This document shows, in pieces, positions 23,809 through 34,901 of a stretch of DNA of 64,000 nt. Source of the stretch: Mayamaea pseudoterrestris (Eukaryota > Bacillariophyta > Bacillariophyceae > Sellaphorales > Sellaphoraceae). Position 1 is the first letter of the stretch; each line of letters begins with the position of its first letter. A program made the translations under genes and the position numbers. The notes under the pieces are model-generated. The model made no database searches and was not told the DNA's origin. It saw nothing but the letters and a program-made list of their open reading frames with translations. Location of the stretch: NCBI GenBank assembly GCA_027923505.1, contig BROI01000012.1, forward strand, positions 868,001 to 932,000, in the 5' to 3' direction.

Positions 23809-24471
23809 TCAAGAAACATTAAACGTACCATCCTCGTCGACGCTAAAGAAGTGATCCAAATCGATCCAGCCCTTGTCTTTGTACACAATGTCAGGCTTGA
23901 AAGGTATCCTCAAGCCCTCTGCTCGCTTAACATCAGCAGAAATGAATCGCTGATAGTCTTCCATCGACTTGAGACAGAGTACATTTTGGACAATGTGGCG
24001 AGTATCCTCATACGTTCGCATTATGCCAAGAAACTCCTCCCACGACACCCAGTCTTCGGCATACATTTCATCTGGCTTGTTTGGCAGATACTTGTTGCGA
24101 TCAACTCCGTCTTGCAAATAGTCGTTCCATTCTTCCTTGGTCCGTAGGCCCAATTTCATGGCCTCGTTCCGGGCCCACTGGTACGGTAGAAGCCTTCTGT
24201 ATCTTCGAGTCCAAGCCAGAGATCTGTTCCCATATGGTTTCTCATAATATTCATCGTCGTCATCGTCGTCCGCCTCATGACTAGCGCTGCCAAATATGGG
24301 ATGGTGAAACATTTGTGATGGATTTGTGGTTGATGTACTGCCGCCACTGATGACTCGGGCCGACACGAAATGCCTAGGAGAATTTGTCATCAATGCAGCG
24401 CATGAAATAAAGAGGTAGCTCACTGTCAGTATGAGGACATACCGAAGGCTCAGGTATGCCGCTTCCTTCAT
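23809..24471 (-). CDS. Secretory protein with integrase-repeat (GW-type) units
   Basis: 220 residues. The N-terminus (MKEAAYLSLRYVLILTVSYLFISCAA) is a signal peptide or anchor. Asp-rich linker follows (DDDDDDEYY). Two repeat units come next: ARNEAMKLGLRTKEEWNDYL with DEMYAEDWVSWEEFLG, and QNVLCLKSMEDYQRFI with DIVYKDKGWIDLDHFF. This pattern, a LGLxSxxEW helix then a P-rich loop then YxxxGWxxWxxFLG, is the 'integrase repeat unit' found in many stramenopile and plant proteins, despite its name. The function of the repeat is not established. It is convergent with the thioredoxin gene and divergent from bZIP-PAS. Confidence 0.75.
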   Translation of the reverse strand: MKEAAYLSLRYVLILTVSYLFISCAALMTNSPRHFVSARVISGGSTSTTNPSQMFHHPIFGSASHEADDDDDDEYYEKPYGNRSLAWTRRYRRLLPYQWARNEAMKLGLRTKEEWNDYLQDGVDRNKYLPNKPDEMYAEDWVSWEEFLGIMRTYEDTRHIVQNVLCLKSMEDYQRFISADVKRAEGLRIPFKPDIVYKDKGWIDLDHFFSVDEDGTFNVS

Positions 24472-24950
24472 GAGTACGGTATGCTACAACTTAGCAATCA
24501 AAAGGTAGAAAACATGTCACGTCGCGCGAGAATGCAATGGACTTTCAAGGTGAGTACCGATAAGACATCAAGTCGTTCTTCGCAGTGGACAAACTCGTCA
24601 CTCTGTGCAAAACAGTGGCGGATGGGTCGTGTTTAATTTGTCATATTTCTCCGGTGACGTGTGGTGGGAACATGACATGGTCATAGGCAGAAATTACGTC
24701 ACGAAATTGAGTCATTGTGCGTCGCAGTTTGAGACACTCATCGCTTTCATGACGCCTGATAGTCCCGACCGGTACTCACGTTCCGTGATTTTTCGTGCGT
24801 CATTTTCCACGCACTGTGCTCTTAAGAGTGATTGAGGAACAACCAGTCGTTGACAGCTGCCTGCTCAGACGACGTTTGGTTTCCAAGAGACTTGACCCTT
24901 CGTGCGAGATCGCTTTTGGCCTTCCATCATAACCAAACAGCAGCGCCACC
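24472..24950. promoter_or_regulatory. Divergent promoter region with two TGACG/ACGTCA-type sites
   Basis: This 479-bp gap separates the integrase-repeat gene (minus) from bZIP-PAS (plus). It contains TGACGTG at 24,655-24,661 and TTACGTCA at 24,694-24,701. Both are core half or near-full sites for bZIP factors of the CRE/TGACG class. Because the downstream gene is itself a bZIP, autoregulation is possible; this is inference only. No clear TATA box is seen. Confidence 0.35.
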
Positions 24951-27447
24951 ATGAAGAACAACAACGGGAATTACTCTCAACAAACAAACAATAGCGTAGA
25001 CTTGAATGCATCATTGAATATAGGACAATCCGCGCAGCAATTATCGCAGCAGGCTCAAGCAGCAATCAACATCCACGTACCTCAGCACGTCCTACCTCCG
25101 CAGTTGATGGCACCTCTGTTTCCAGCCGGAAGTATGCTTGGTAACGCAGCAAATAGCATTGTATCGGGTGATTTATACTCGCAAATAAACCTTGCTAACG
25201 CAAGAAACGCAGGCTCTTTGCCGACACCGGATGCTTACCAGCAGATGGTGGTTCCTCCCACAATGCCCGGTCCCGAGTCGTACGGCACTAGTAGACGCGA
25301 CAAGGGTAATAGCGGTGCAAGTGTCACCGATTTTGGATCATCCGATCGAGCGAAACAGAACCGTGACCGCAACCGAGAGCATGCGCGATCGACTCGTCTC
25401 CGCAAAAAGGCGTACGTTGCGAAACTCAAAGACTTGGTGGAAGGTCTTCACTCGCAACGGACCGAAGACATGCGGCAGCGCCGCGTCGCCATTCAGCACC
25501 TTTCCGAAGTCCAAAGCGTTCGACGAAACGTTGTGCGCACCTTTCTGAACCACTTTTCCACGTACGAGCGAGACGACCGCAAGTGGGCAACCTTGATGGA
25601 GGATTCGTTTTGGTTAAAGGAACCAGTTACGCCATATCGATCCTTTCGGAGAGCAGAGATTGAAAAGGTATGCAGCACGACCCGATAATGATTGGCAGAT
25701 GGGTACTTCCTTTTCTCTGCTTGTTCTCACGCCATTCGCGTTCATCTCCATTATCACAGGACTGCCACATTTCCAAGGGGCTGAGCTCCATCATGTGCAA
25801 CTCGGCGAGTCTTGCCGTCATGGTGGAAAGCATTGGCTCTCGAGGCTCCCGATGGATGCAACTCAAGCGGCAGGAGGTCATTATTGCCGAGGAGGCGCAG
25901 CGAGGAAGCAAGCAAAAGCCGCCATGTCTAATCAAGCAGCCCAGCCGGTTGCAACACGCCATTTCGAGTCTCTCATCAAGTTCAGAGATTCTTAGCGGAG
26001 AAGACTGCACCAGCGTCTCTGACGAAAAGGTTGAGTTAGTATCAGCCACGCAAGATGACAAGACATTCACCACCCAGGAAGGACTGCAGGATGAAGCCGC
26101 GAAAGTGAGCTGCTCCAGCGAGAGTAGTAACGAGGATAGCGACAAGAAGGAAGATGCCTCCAATGTCTACCATGACTACAACGCCAAGCCGCTTCCGGAC
26201 CCAAAGCTCGACGAAGAGGAGAAACGAAGCTCCTCTGGAGATGGTTCGGCCGACGATTATGTTAAACAAGGAGACAACTCGGCAGATAGCTACTCTGGCG
26301 ATGAGGCCGGGGCTGATGCTACTGAAGATGGTCCACTGGCCAAGAGGCAAAAGGTTGATTCGGATGCGCACTCGTCTGCATCAAATAGTTGTGACGTTGC
26401 TGCTACGCAGAAGGCTTTAGGTCCATCTATTGCCAAGAGGGGCGGTATACCGCACAACATTGTCCCAGTCATGACCAAGGTGTCGTCCACTGGCAGCACC
26501 AGCAGTCGATTGGAGAAGGCTCCAGCCGTAGTTTTACCCCCATTTACGGGGTTAGGGAAACGCTCCGGCGGTGGTTCTATGAAGCAAATGAAAAGGTCAG
26601 GCAGCGACATGACTGCTTCAAACAGCAACGGAACTGTCACTAGCAATGCCGATGCGGAGTCATCCTTGTCGTCGGAGTCAAACAAGTTGCCGCGAACATC
26701 GGCTCGCTTTCATATAAATGAAGACGACATGATTATGATGGACAGTGTCCTCATGTGCCCGTTCGTAATGCGCTCGTCCGATGCCGTACTGTGCGGTGCA
26801 CTGGCTGAGTGCGTCATGCCTGGGATGCTTCGTGCTCACTTTTCCCCTCGTAACAAGCTGCTCAGCTTGGAGTTGGTGTACGACTCCATGGGATTTATGC
26901 AGCAGCTAGAAAGAGCAAATGGAAATGAAGGGGCGGCCCAGATTGTTCCTGGCAGCCTGGAGATGGCCTTGACGCCATCGTCAGCCGAAGCTCGAGTCAT
27001 TACCTTGGCCAAGTCACCTTTTCTGATCGTCAATGTGAATGACCTTTGGACTCAGACGACGGGCTACACACAAATGGAGGTAGAAGGCAAGCCATACCTC
27101 TCGCTGTTGGATGGCGAAGCTACGCTGAAACCTGCGTGCGACAAGTCGGGCAAGCCGCTCTACGACCTCGAGGAAGTTGCAAAAGGTCGATCCGCTTGTA
27201 TCGCTAACATCCACTACGACAAGCACGGGAAAGATTATATTGAATACGTTTGTTCCTATCCGCTGACAAAGTAAGTCTCTGAAGTCATAGAGCGTTTTGC
27301 ATGCGTAAGATTTTTCTGATTGGCTGACACCTTTGCATCGTTCCCTCTTTACCGTACAGCTCAAACGACGAGACGACCCATCTTTTGCACGTGAGCAAGG
27401 AGCTTCCGTCGGAACATGGAGGCTCAAACGCCCTCATTACAAGATGA
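24951..27447 (+). CDS. bZIP-PAS transcription factor
   Basis: Exons 24,951-25,667, 25,760-27,270 and 27,360-27,447 join in frame to 771 residues (introns of 92 and 89 bp with gtatgc and gtaagt donors). A Gln/Asn-rich start is followed by a bZIP basic region at about residues 137-155 (NRDRNREHARSTRLRKKAYV) and its coiled coil. The middle is Ser/Glu/Asp-rich with probable NLS AKRQKVD. A PAS domain closes the protein: ITLAKSPFLIVNVNDLW, TGYTQMEVEGKPYLSLLDG and YVCSYPLTN. This order recalls stramenopile aureochromes, but the LOV GxNCRFLQ motif is GKPYLSLLDG here, so the flavin-reactive Cys is absent and a light sensor of the LOV type is unlikely. It belongs with the non-photoreceptor bZIP-PAS class known from diatoms. 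Confidence 0.9.
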
Positions 27448-28759
27448 TTTCATACGACGTGTACTGTATATAAACACGCAAAGATTCGTGCTGCACTCGA
27501 ACTGCTCGATCGCAGCACCCTTAGCTAAAGCCTGGCAACGTCGACCCGGCAACATAATGAACAAATGAACTAGACTTTTTAAAAACCAAAATAGATTGCG
27601 CGCTCCTATGGGCATCCACCGGTGCAAGCATACTTTGACTAAGAACTGAAACATGCTGTTGCACCCTCATCAAGCATCAGTGCATTATTAGCTACTGCAC
27701 TCAAGTAGGAAAGGTCAAGCCGATTCGGAAATTGTGAGGCAGCTGTTTGATGACATCATGATGACGCCCAATGGGATTCAATTGCTTCAACCTGTTCCAT
27801 AGTTCGGCAAGCCAGCTGTTAAGTGACGTCGGATCAGATCGTGTCTTCCGACCTTCACCGCCGTTCTTTCCGCTCACAATTCCAGCCACCAAACTCGAAG
27901 TTGAGACTTCGACAGAGTGTTAGTCAAGTCAAGGGAAATACAAAGATACTCTAGAAGCTTTGGTTCCATGACTTATAATAAACTTACTCGGAGCAAGGGA
28001 GAGGCATCGAGAGCTGGTGATAAGGTATGTTTCTTGGTACTTGGCGGGGTTTATCGTTTTTGTCGAAAGCTAATCGTCGAGTCATCGGCTTGCAGTCGTG
28101 CAGTGCAATTACATATATGCAAAGCAGTGCCTGATCGCTCACAATTCTTTCTATCAGAAACAACAGTCGCTTCTCCCATCCATGACTGCCATCTCAGGGC
28201 AGCAAGCACGCAGCTTCTCTGGCTTTATACCATCGTCTGCTGGCTCGACGAACACGTACTCGCTCGAAGGACACTTTATCGTTTACGAGCAATGCCTGTC
28301 GCATCCTCTCGGACGCCAGAAGCTCCCTCTCTCGGAGCGTTTGGAGCGCAGGTAAGTCATTCGTGTTTATCTGGAAGCATCTGCAGCTGTCGAGCTTTCT
28401 TCGTCACGCCATGGTTGTTGAACAAGAGAGGCGCATCATCGTGGACGACTGCGACTGCAGTTGGCAATTGTCGGAGCGGGTTTGGTTACTTTTATCTGAT
28501 TGACTTCTTTTGGACGCGTCATTTTGGGTGACGCACTAGCTGTTTTCTGCTTAACGAAACTCGCGGCCGTCGTTCGTCATTGGTCATTCGAACGTTGTTC
28601 CTCGCGCCTGCCAAGCACGCGCTGTTCTGATGCCAGGCGGCGTCGTGAAAGGGCTTCGCATGCTCCGTGACGAACAACTTGTGTGCTTGCTCTCCATTCC
28701 TTCGACTCTTTTCTCACTCTCTTCCCATTTTTCTTCATTGACGCAACTACTCCATCTCC
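27448..28759 (+). other. Gap with doubtful short open frames
   Basis: No convincing gene. On the plus strand, 28,182-28,351 (MTAISGQQARSFSGFIPSSA, then HFIVYEQCLSHPLGR) ends at a good donor, gtaagt, and a piece near 28,384-28,490 (LRHAMVVEQERRIIVDD) also looks protein-like. I could not join them in frame with a standard acceptor. A small spliced gene here is possible. The last 250 bp form the upstream region of the tandem-bZIP gene and hold TGACG half sites near 28,528 and 28,669. Confidence 0.3.
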
Positions 28760-29773
28760 ATGCCTCGCACTGCAAACACGAAATCAACCGAGTTCAGTCG
28801 CGAGCGGAATCGGATCCATGCGCAGCGAACTCGTCAGCGGAAGAAGGAGCAGTCAACAAGCGTGCAAGCACTCGCTGACGAGTTAAAGAAGGAGCAACTG
28901 CGTCTCAAGCAGGTTATTACGGAAAAGGTTACAGCCAACATTCTCCTGGGACTCTTTGCCAAAAATAGCGGAGCTGACGCTGATGGTTCCGACGATCCTC
29001 GGATTGACGAAATACTCCGGCGACCTGCGGAAGACATTCCGAATGTTTCGCAAATGACTGAGCTGTTGCCTCCGCTTATCCTTCCTGGCCAGCATGCATC
29101 CAAGAAAATGAAGGAAGCTGCTCCTCTCGACGGTTTCGACCATGATTTGCTTGGGAAGGACAGATCGAAATGCTCGTCGAAAGAGCTCGACCTAATTCGT
29201 CGGGAGCGTAACCGCATGCATGCGAAACGCACGCGGGAGCGCAAGCGTCTCTTCATGGGCTCCATGACGGAGATTTGCCGGGCTCTCGAGGAGGAAAACG
29301 ATTTATTGCGTACGCACTTGCGGTCGATTGACCCAGAGCATGAAGCATGCACTCGAGCGCCAACGATGACGACGGCAACTACGCTGATTGCAACATCGAC
29401 AAAATCGACCAAGACGAAGCTAATGTTGACGTCCTTTTCCGAGGATCATACAGTGACAGCCTCCGAGACAAGCACGCCTGCTCTTTCTCCTCATTTGCTG
29501 CCGATTTCTCCAAGTTTCTCCTGCACTGCCGACCAGCTCGACTTGAACGCAACGACCGCCGCTTCTAGCTGCAAAGCGAGTCAGCTCGACATGCGTTTAG
29601 GTGAAATTTCTGTAAGCGACATCTTCAGCTCGCTTTTGGAAGCGGCAATGTTGGAGGAAGTCAGCAAGAAGCGTGTGTACCCATCAGTTTCGTCGGATGA
29701 TTCCAACGATGATGACGATGCGACCCGCCCGCGCGGCATTGCAAACAAGCGGAATCGCATGGTCGAGTTGTAA
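28760..29773 (+). CDS. Transcription factor with two bZIP domains
   Basis: 337 residues, one exon. The first basic region lies at about residues 11-30 (EFSRERNRIHAQRTRQRKKE) followed by a short heptad stretch (LADELKKEQLRLKQVI). The second lies at about 145-165 (RRERNRMHAKRTRERKRLFM) followed by MTEICRALEEENDLLRTHL. Both keep the N-x7-R spacing (N..HAxRTR) that contacts DNA, although Ala-x-x-Ser/Cys is replaced by Ala-x-Arg-Thr. The rest is Ser/Thr-rich with an acidic C-terminus (SSDDSNDDDD). It sits 1.3 kb downstream of bZIP-PAS on the same strand. One chain with two basic regions could bind two sites or act without a partner; this is inference. Confidence 0.88.
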   Translation: MPRTANTKSTEFSRERNRIHAQRTRQRKKEQSTSVQALADELKKEQLRLKQVITEKVTANILLGLFAKNSGADADGSDDPRIDEILRRPAEDIPNVSQMTELLPPLILPGQHASKKMKEAAPLDGFDHDLLGKDRSKCSSKELDLIRRERNRMHAKRTRERKRLFMGSMTEICRALEEENDLLRTHLRSIDPEHEACTRAPTMTTATTLIATSTKSTKTKLMLTSFSEDHTVTASETSTPALSPHLLPISPSFSCTADQLDLNATTAASSCKASQLDMRLGEISVSDIFSSLLEAAMLEEVSKKRVYPSVSSDDSNDDDDATRPRGIANKRNRMVEL

Positions 29774-30251
29774 CCATATTACACGATGTTTCTTCGCAAC
29801 GACTTTCTACATTATTTCTACCATTCCCGTACGCCTTCTCCCACGGCCCGAAGCATCTGACGGCTGGCTTGCTTCCACGAAGACGAAACAATACATATTC
29901 ACAACTTCCAGTCACTCAATTTCGATTCAATACTTCCACTCATATCTCCCTTTCCATCGATCAATGGTTTGTTTGCTCGCTTGCCCAAACGATCAACTGG
30001 CATTTTCTGCTCTGGTCCGACCGAATTGCCTGTCACGCACTTACACAAAATAATCGCACTAATAAAGCATACAGAAAGATCACGACTATCTATTAGTTGT
30101 CACCTTTAGGTAGTTGGCTGGCTGTCTGCTTGTATAACTAGTAGGAAGTATAAATAAATCGCGTTTGCTCAATTGAACACTTTCGCTATTAAACATTAGC
30201 ATGCATCCACACTTCATTATGTACACCTTTAAATATTACACTCTGTTGCTC
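29774..30251. other. 3' intergenic gap between convergent genes
   Basis: AT-rich, T/C-rich sequence between the tandem-bZIP stop and the HAD gene stop. It probably holds both 3' untranslated regions (aataaa-like strings near 30,060 and 30,153). I see no gene or RNA here. Confidence 0.6.
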
Positions 30252-31612
30252 TCACGACCTCATGTCGTCATCGCTTATATCTGTTGAATCGCAGCAAACC
30301 ATTCGTTCCAAACGCTCCGTTAGCTGACGCTCGTTCAAATGTATATTCTCCTTTTCGAGATACGCAACGGCACATTGTTCCGCTTGCTCGGCGTTGATTT
30401 CGAGGTCAAGAATGGATTGGCTTTCGCAGACAAACTGCATGTGCTCAGTCAGCATGACTAACTGGCCCACGAGTTGCGAAGGCGTTGGTGTTTGCACGAA
30501 CATGACACTCTTGGGCATGGCTCCTAGCTGCTCGGACACGATACGGACGGCTGTCCGTTCCTCCGTCGAGTCGCCAAAGGAAATAATTTGTTTTGTTGAC
30601 GAAACTGGCCGAGTTGATGGTTGTTTTAGGTACAGAGATTGGGATGGAGCTTCGAATTCAGTGCTCGAATCGTCTGAGGAAACATCTGTTGACTCGAGGC
30701 TGGTGGTGCCATCATCGTCAACTGCACAAGAATCGAAATACTCATTAACTTCATGAGCAAAAGCTGCAGCTTTCCAGCAAAGAGGTTGGCTTGGATAAAA
30801 CCGTTCATAGCCTGTTCGGGCGGACACGATGCGGTACTTTTCCATGATGGGTAGTAGTTGAGGAAGATATCTTTCGCAGCTGTAATTGACCCAGCCATCA
30901 TCCGAGTTAGTTATGATAATCACCTAGGCAACGCAAAATGGCAAGGGGAGGAAGCCGATGTTGTGTTAGCTATTTTGTAAGTGTGACCATTTCCGTTCAC
31001 ATCGCGTGTGACAAGTTCAAGGGACAGAAACATAGGTAGGCACACGATCGAGCCAAGCCTACTTAACAACGGAGGCAGCAGTATAACCGCCGCATAACGT
31101 ATTTCGTCGACCCGACTGGTCGGCCGGGACCTCTTTCGCGATGTTTCGACATTTCCAAGTACAAAGACTGTTCTTACCTGGCCATGTTTTGATGCTTCAT
31201 GTAAGCAGGCTTCAGCTGCTTTGGCAATTTCGATAAAGACATGCTGGAACTGGCAGGAGAAAATGGCGAGGGATTGTGTGAGCGTATGACGACAGTGAGC
31301 GGTGCGTGAGTTGCAACTCGTTTGCTTTGTCAAAACACGACGCAGACATCGCAAAGATGATCAACGGATTAATCACGTGTAGCAGCCATATAGGCAGAAA
31401 AGTAAAGGCTCATTGTAACCTCTTCGACTCGAATTTCGCCAGCGGTTAGCTTCCGCGCACGATCGTCATTGTCATTCGAAAGGACGTACCGGAACTGGAA
31501 GCTCCGAAACATGATCTATATTGCATCTGTCCACAAAGGAAGATGGACAGATGGTATCATCCCAGTCAAAGATGATAATCTTTTGCTCGTCCTGCTGCTC
31601 CGTCACCGCCAT
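30252..31612 (-). CDS. HAD-fold hydrolase-like protein (four exons)
   Basis: Exons 31,612-31,490, 31,449-31,420, 31,249-31,178 and 30,923-30,252, all phase 0, give 298 residues. Motif I is FDWDDTICPSS (the DxDxT nucleophile site); motif II is VIIITNSDDGWV; the acidic motif IV is IISFGDSTEE. RIVSARTGYERFYP and KAAAFAHEV lie between. Together these match a family of HAD proteins found in plants and algae whose substrate is unknown; phosphatase activity is likely. The 30-bp second exon and its gttaca donor are inferred from frame continuity and are the weakest part. An in-frame ATG exists upstream at 31,705, but the extra 31 residues look like leader sequence. Confidence 0.78.
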
Positions 31613-31892
31613 CGTCGTCCTTTCTTCTTTGTGCGAAATGAAACAAAAATGAAGAGAAAATTTGCGCTTAAATTTTGAAAGGCGCGGCACGCTCGGATGC
31701 ACCATATTGGGGCTTAACTACATGTCATTGGCCCGCGAGGCTCGCCGAAATAGTTGACTCACGGCTTTCTCGACTAACAGAGTAACTACGGTACTTGTAG
31801 TAGTATTACTGTATCTTACCGTATCCTACTCACATTAGAATACATTTTATTAAACGAGATAATTAAAGTGTATTGAGAACCTAAGCAGGTCA

Positions 31893-34787
31893 TCATTTTC
31901 GAGCTGAACGAAGTCGTTCATATTCGCGGCGTTGACCGCGATGAGTCAGTTTTTTAGGGATCGTGGGCTGCCCTATGTGAAATCGGCCTTGAGCCTCTTC
32001 TCTGTTTTGTTCAGATATGTCTGCATCAGGAACATGGAACGGGCGAGGAGTATCCATCTCTAAAGTGTTTTCAGCAGCGGTGCCAAAAATGAAGCATGGT
32101 GTTGTCGCGGCGCCTATAGCGGCTGCTTCTTGGGGTCGGCCAAAGTTTTCATCTCCGGACAAGTCGGATGTCGTTGACTGGGGACGAGCGGGCGATCGCA
32201 AGGGGGAGGTGCTCACTGGTGGTTCAAAAGTCAATGTCAGTCCAATTAAGGATGTTTCAACAGCCGAACGACTCAGAGAATCGTGTCCAGAGAACAGACT
32301 TTGCGACGCACCAGTTATAGCGTTCAAAGTAGCGCGTTTATTGTCAGTGGAAGGGACTGGATGCGAGGGGCTGGGCTCGTGAATTGCGATACCACTCAAA
32401 TTCAAGCAAAGGTCTCTCTCAGCAAGGTCTTCAGCTACCAAGACGGAACTCGAGGCATTTCGCATTTTGTTTAAATCTTTGTCAACGAAAGTGGCTGCTG
32501 CACGAGACACAGCTTCGTTGAGTCCGAAATCATTGTTGGCTGCTTCGGATAAGCGGCTGATTAACCGAACAACTGGCAGATCGGCACATCCGAACGGCGT
32601 CGTTGTCATGTGACAAGTAATTTCTGTTGGCGATCCATTTGCTGCTGTAGCTTGAGCGCCAGTACAGTTGTCTTCATAGATATCACTCAAAGCATCGACG
32701 GCCTCATTTATTGTGGGCAAAGCAGACCTGATAGCAAGAGTCGAGTCCAGGAATGGTGCGGTTGAAACTGCTGATTCATCAGCAGCACTCGCCGCCACGG
32801 CTTGATCCCCTGGCATTCGTACTGTAGTATCACTCAGCGGGGACGCGTAAGTATTCATGTCAGGCGACGCAAGTGTGCCCGACGCCGTCGGCATCGCAGA
32901 GTGCCCCGTCTGCGTGCTGCCATCTACTCCAACATCCGAGAGACTGCTATTCATGCCGCTTCCTTGTGTGTAACTGTACTTGGTCGGATCGAAATAAAAG
33001 TAAAAGGATTGCTGCCAAGCCGCTGATGGGTCCATAGATGTATCGTCTGTTAGCCCAAAACGGAAAATGGCACCAGGCGGAATGAGGCTGCTTTTTACGT
33101 GAGCAGCAACATTAGAGGCTGATGTCGATTCGCTTGACCATCTGGCATTTCTTGTGTTTATTCGTGAAGTACCCGATCGAACTCGTCCCTTGCAACGAGT
33201 CTTGGGTGTTCGACGGAGCGCAGTGCCTAAAGTGAACACGACTGGCGTCGGATTGCTGTTTTTATCAGCTACTTGCAGATGGCTTTGCGTAATATTTGAC
33301 CCCGCGCTGCCAGTAGGCAGGGATGTTGGGTCTCCCACAATGGCACTCAGGTCTTGACGAGCTCTGGCATCCATCGGTAAAGGGACTCTTCCTTTGACAA
33401 ACAGACGTTCTGCCAGAGTTGCAGCAGTTGTTAAAATTGGGCTCGAGCCATGTCGAGAACCGCCGCAACAATTATCCTGTTGCATGGGCAGCTTCCCGCC
33501 TGTAAAGGGCTGGCGGCGGTTGATCACCGTCTTGGCTGCCGAGTCATTCGTATCACAATCGCTTGCTCCGAAAGCAGCAGGAGATGAAAGGTGCACCATA
33601 TTACGATCGTAATGTTGCAAGCGCCGCTCCTCAAATGAATACTTTTGGTGTCGAACCGTCGCTGCCACGCTTGGGGATTGCCATGGGGATTGCCATACGC
33701 GTGGAGAAATCTTAGTTTCGGTTGTATGCGGCTGCACAGACGCTATGTCATGTACGCTCGAGGTTTGTTGCCGAGGTTGTGGACGTGCACTTGGACCACT
33801 GTCACTTGTTTGTATGCGATCATTTTCCGGCATAAAGCCGATGCCGTTATCTCGTAGACGTATCTCTTCAAAAGAAGAGTCTTCATATGCCGGCATGGCA
33901 GTGATGCTTTGCATGGAAATGAAACCGTTACCCTCGCAAACTGGAGTAGGCGTGAAACGAGATGGACGCAACGTCGCATCCGGCGACGGATCGAGCTCCA
34001 ACGTGCCAATACTAGGTACCTGACGCAGCACTCCGTCATCTTGGTCCCCGGGATGCGTGCCTAATAGTAATGCAGGGACTGTGGGCACTGATTCTACTTG
34101 ATTCGATACTATCGCCGTTGATGATGCAGACAGTTGGCTCGTCGCAGAGAATGCATTAGTCATGATGGTACGTCCACTTATGGACGGGCCGTCAAGGTTG
34201 GCAAGCGTTGTAGAGTCACTTTTCGGCAATGACACATCGCTTGGCCTCGACAAGGAAAGCGTCGAAGCTTCTGCTGCTGCTGGCAATGGTTGGAGAGCAC
34301 CGAGTGCATCAACCGATACGCCACAGAGACGTAGCATGACTTGTGCAAATCGCAAAGCAATCTGTGCATCATCTCGGTGTTGCTTTATAATCGAGAAAAC
34401 GGTAGAAAGATAGCTGCTATTGAGCAAGTTTGCGACAAACGAGTCATCCACAAGCATGCATTCAAGCGAGTCCAAGGCGTCTTGTACCGTCTGACGCGTA
34501 GAACTAGCCAAGGCTTGTAGAATGGGTTGAAAGAATTCGTCCTCGTGAAGATAACTATCGCCAAGGTCAACGTGAATGCGCCCACTGGAAGTCACCGTCT
34601 GCCGACAAATGCAACATTCGTAAAATCCATCATTGTCCGACGGAGTTTTCCGGACATAGCGGCGATAGCATTTCTCATGGAAGACATGACCGCAGGGGAG
34701 GCAAGCAAGAGTCTTTCCAGTGCTCAAATGTAAAAGACAAATGGAGCATTCGTTCCGATGCAATTCGCTTGTATTACGAGTACTCAT
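31893..34787 (-). CDS. RING-H2 finger protein, probable E3 ubiquitin ligase
   Basis: 964 residues from the chosen Met; the frame is open 38 codons further to an ATG at 34,901. The RING-H2 is at the extreme N-terminus: Cys14, Cys17, Cys32, His34, His37, Cys40, Cys58, Cys61 (C-x2-C, CGHVFH, CCIC), all zinc ligands present. This predicts E2 binding and ubiquitin transfer. A helical, perhaps armadillo-like, stretch follows (FFQPILQALASSTRQTVQDA, residues 80-160). The remaining 800 residues are Ser/Thr/Ala/Pro-rich and probably disordered, with a basic end (PKKLTHRGQRREYERLRSAR). A substrate cannot be read from the sequence. Confidence 0.8.
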   Translation of the reverse strand: MSTRNTSELHRNECSICLLHLSTGKTLACLPCGHVFHEKCYRRYVRKTPSDNDGFYECCICRQTVTSSGRIHVDLGDSYLHEDEFFQPILQALASSTRQTVQDALDSLECMLVDDSFVANLLNSSYLSTVFSIIKQHRDDAQIALRFAQVMLRLCGVSVDALGALQPLPAAAEASTLSLSRPSDVSLPKSDSTTLANLDGPSISGRTIMTNAFSATSQLSASSTAIVSNQVESVPTVPALLLGTHPGDQDDGVLRQVPSIGTLELDPSPDATLRPSRFTPTPVCEGNGFISMQSITAMPAYEDSSFEEIRLRDNGIGFMPENDRIQTSDSGPSARPQPRQQTSSVHDIASVQPHTTETKISPRVWQSPWQSPSVAATVRHQKYSFEERRLQHYDRNMVHLSSPAAFGASDCDTNDSAAKTVINRRQPFTGGKLPMQQDNCCGGSRHGSSPILTTAATLAERLFVKGRVPLPMDARARQDLSAIVGDPTSLPTGSAGSNITQSHLQVADKNSNPTPVVFTLGTALRRTPKTRCKGRVRSGTSRINTRNARWSSESTSASNVAAHVKSSLIPPGAIFRFGLTDDTSMDPSAAWQQSFYFYFDPTKYSYTQGSGMNSSLSDVGVDGSTQTGHSAMPTASGTLASPDMNTYASPLSDTTVRMPGDQAVAASAADESAVSTAPFLDSTLAIRSALPTINEAVDALSDIYEDNCTGAQATAANGSPTEITCHMTTTPFGCADLPVVRLISRLSEAANNDFGLNEAVSRAAATFVDKDLNKMRNASSSVLVAEDLAERDLCLNLSGIAIHEPSPSHPVPSTDNKRATLNAITGASQSLFSGHDSLSRSAVETSLIGLTLTFEPPVSTSPLRSPARPQSTTSDLSGDENFGRPQEAAAIGAATTPCFIFGTAAENTLEMDTPRPFHVPDADISEQNREEAQGRFHIGQPTIPKKLTHRGQRREYERLRSARK

Positions 34788-34901
34788 TTTGATAGTCTGC
34801 CAAGTATCCAATGCCAATGTTCTGCGAAAAAAGGATATATCCAAGCAGTTTAAGAACACACACCTTAATCTCTGGTATATTATCAAGCAATTGTTAACCA
34901 A

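Noticed and set aside
27917-28531. 204-residue plus-strand frame
   Set aside because: Composition is Cys/Arg/Ser-rich and unlike neighbours, it crosses good splice signals, and competing frames look better locally.
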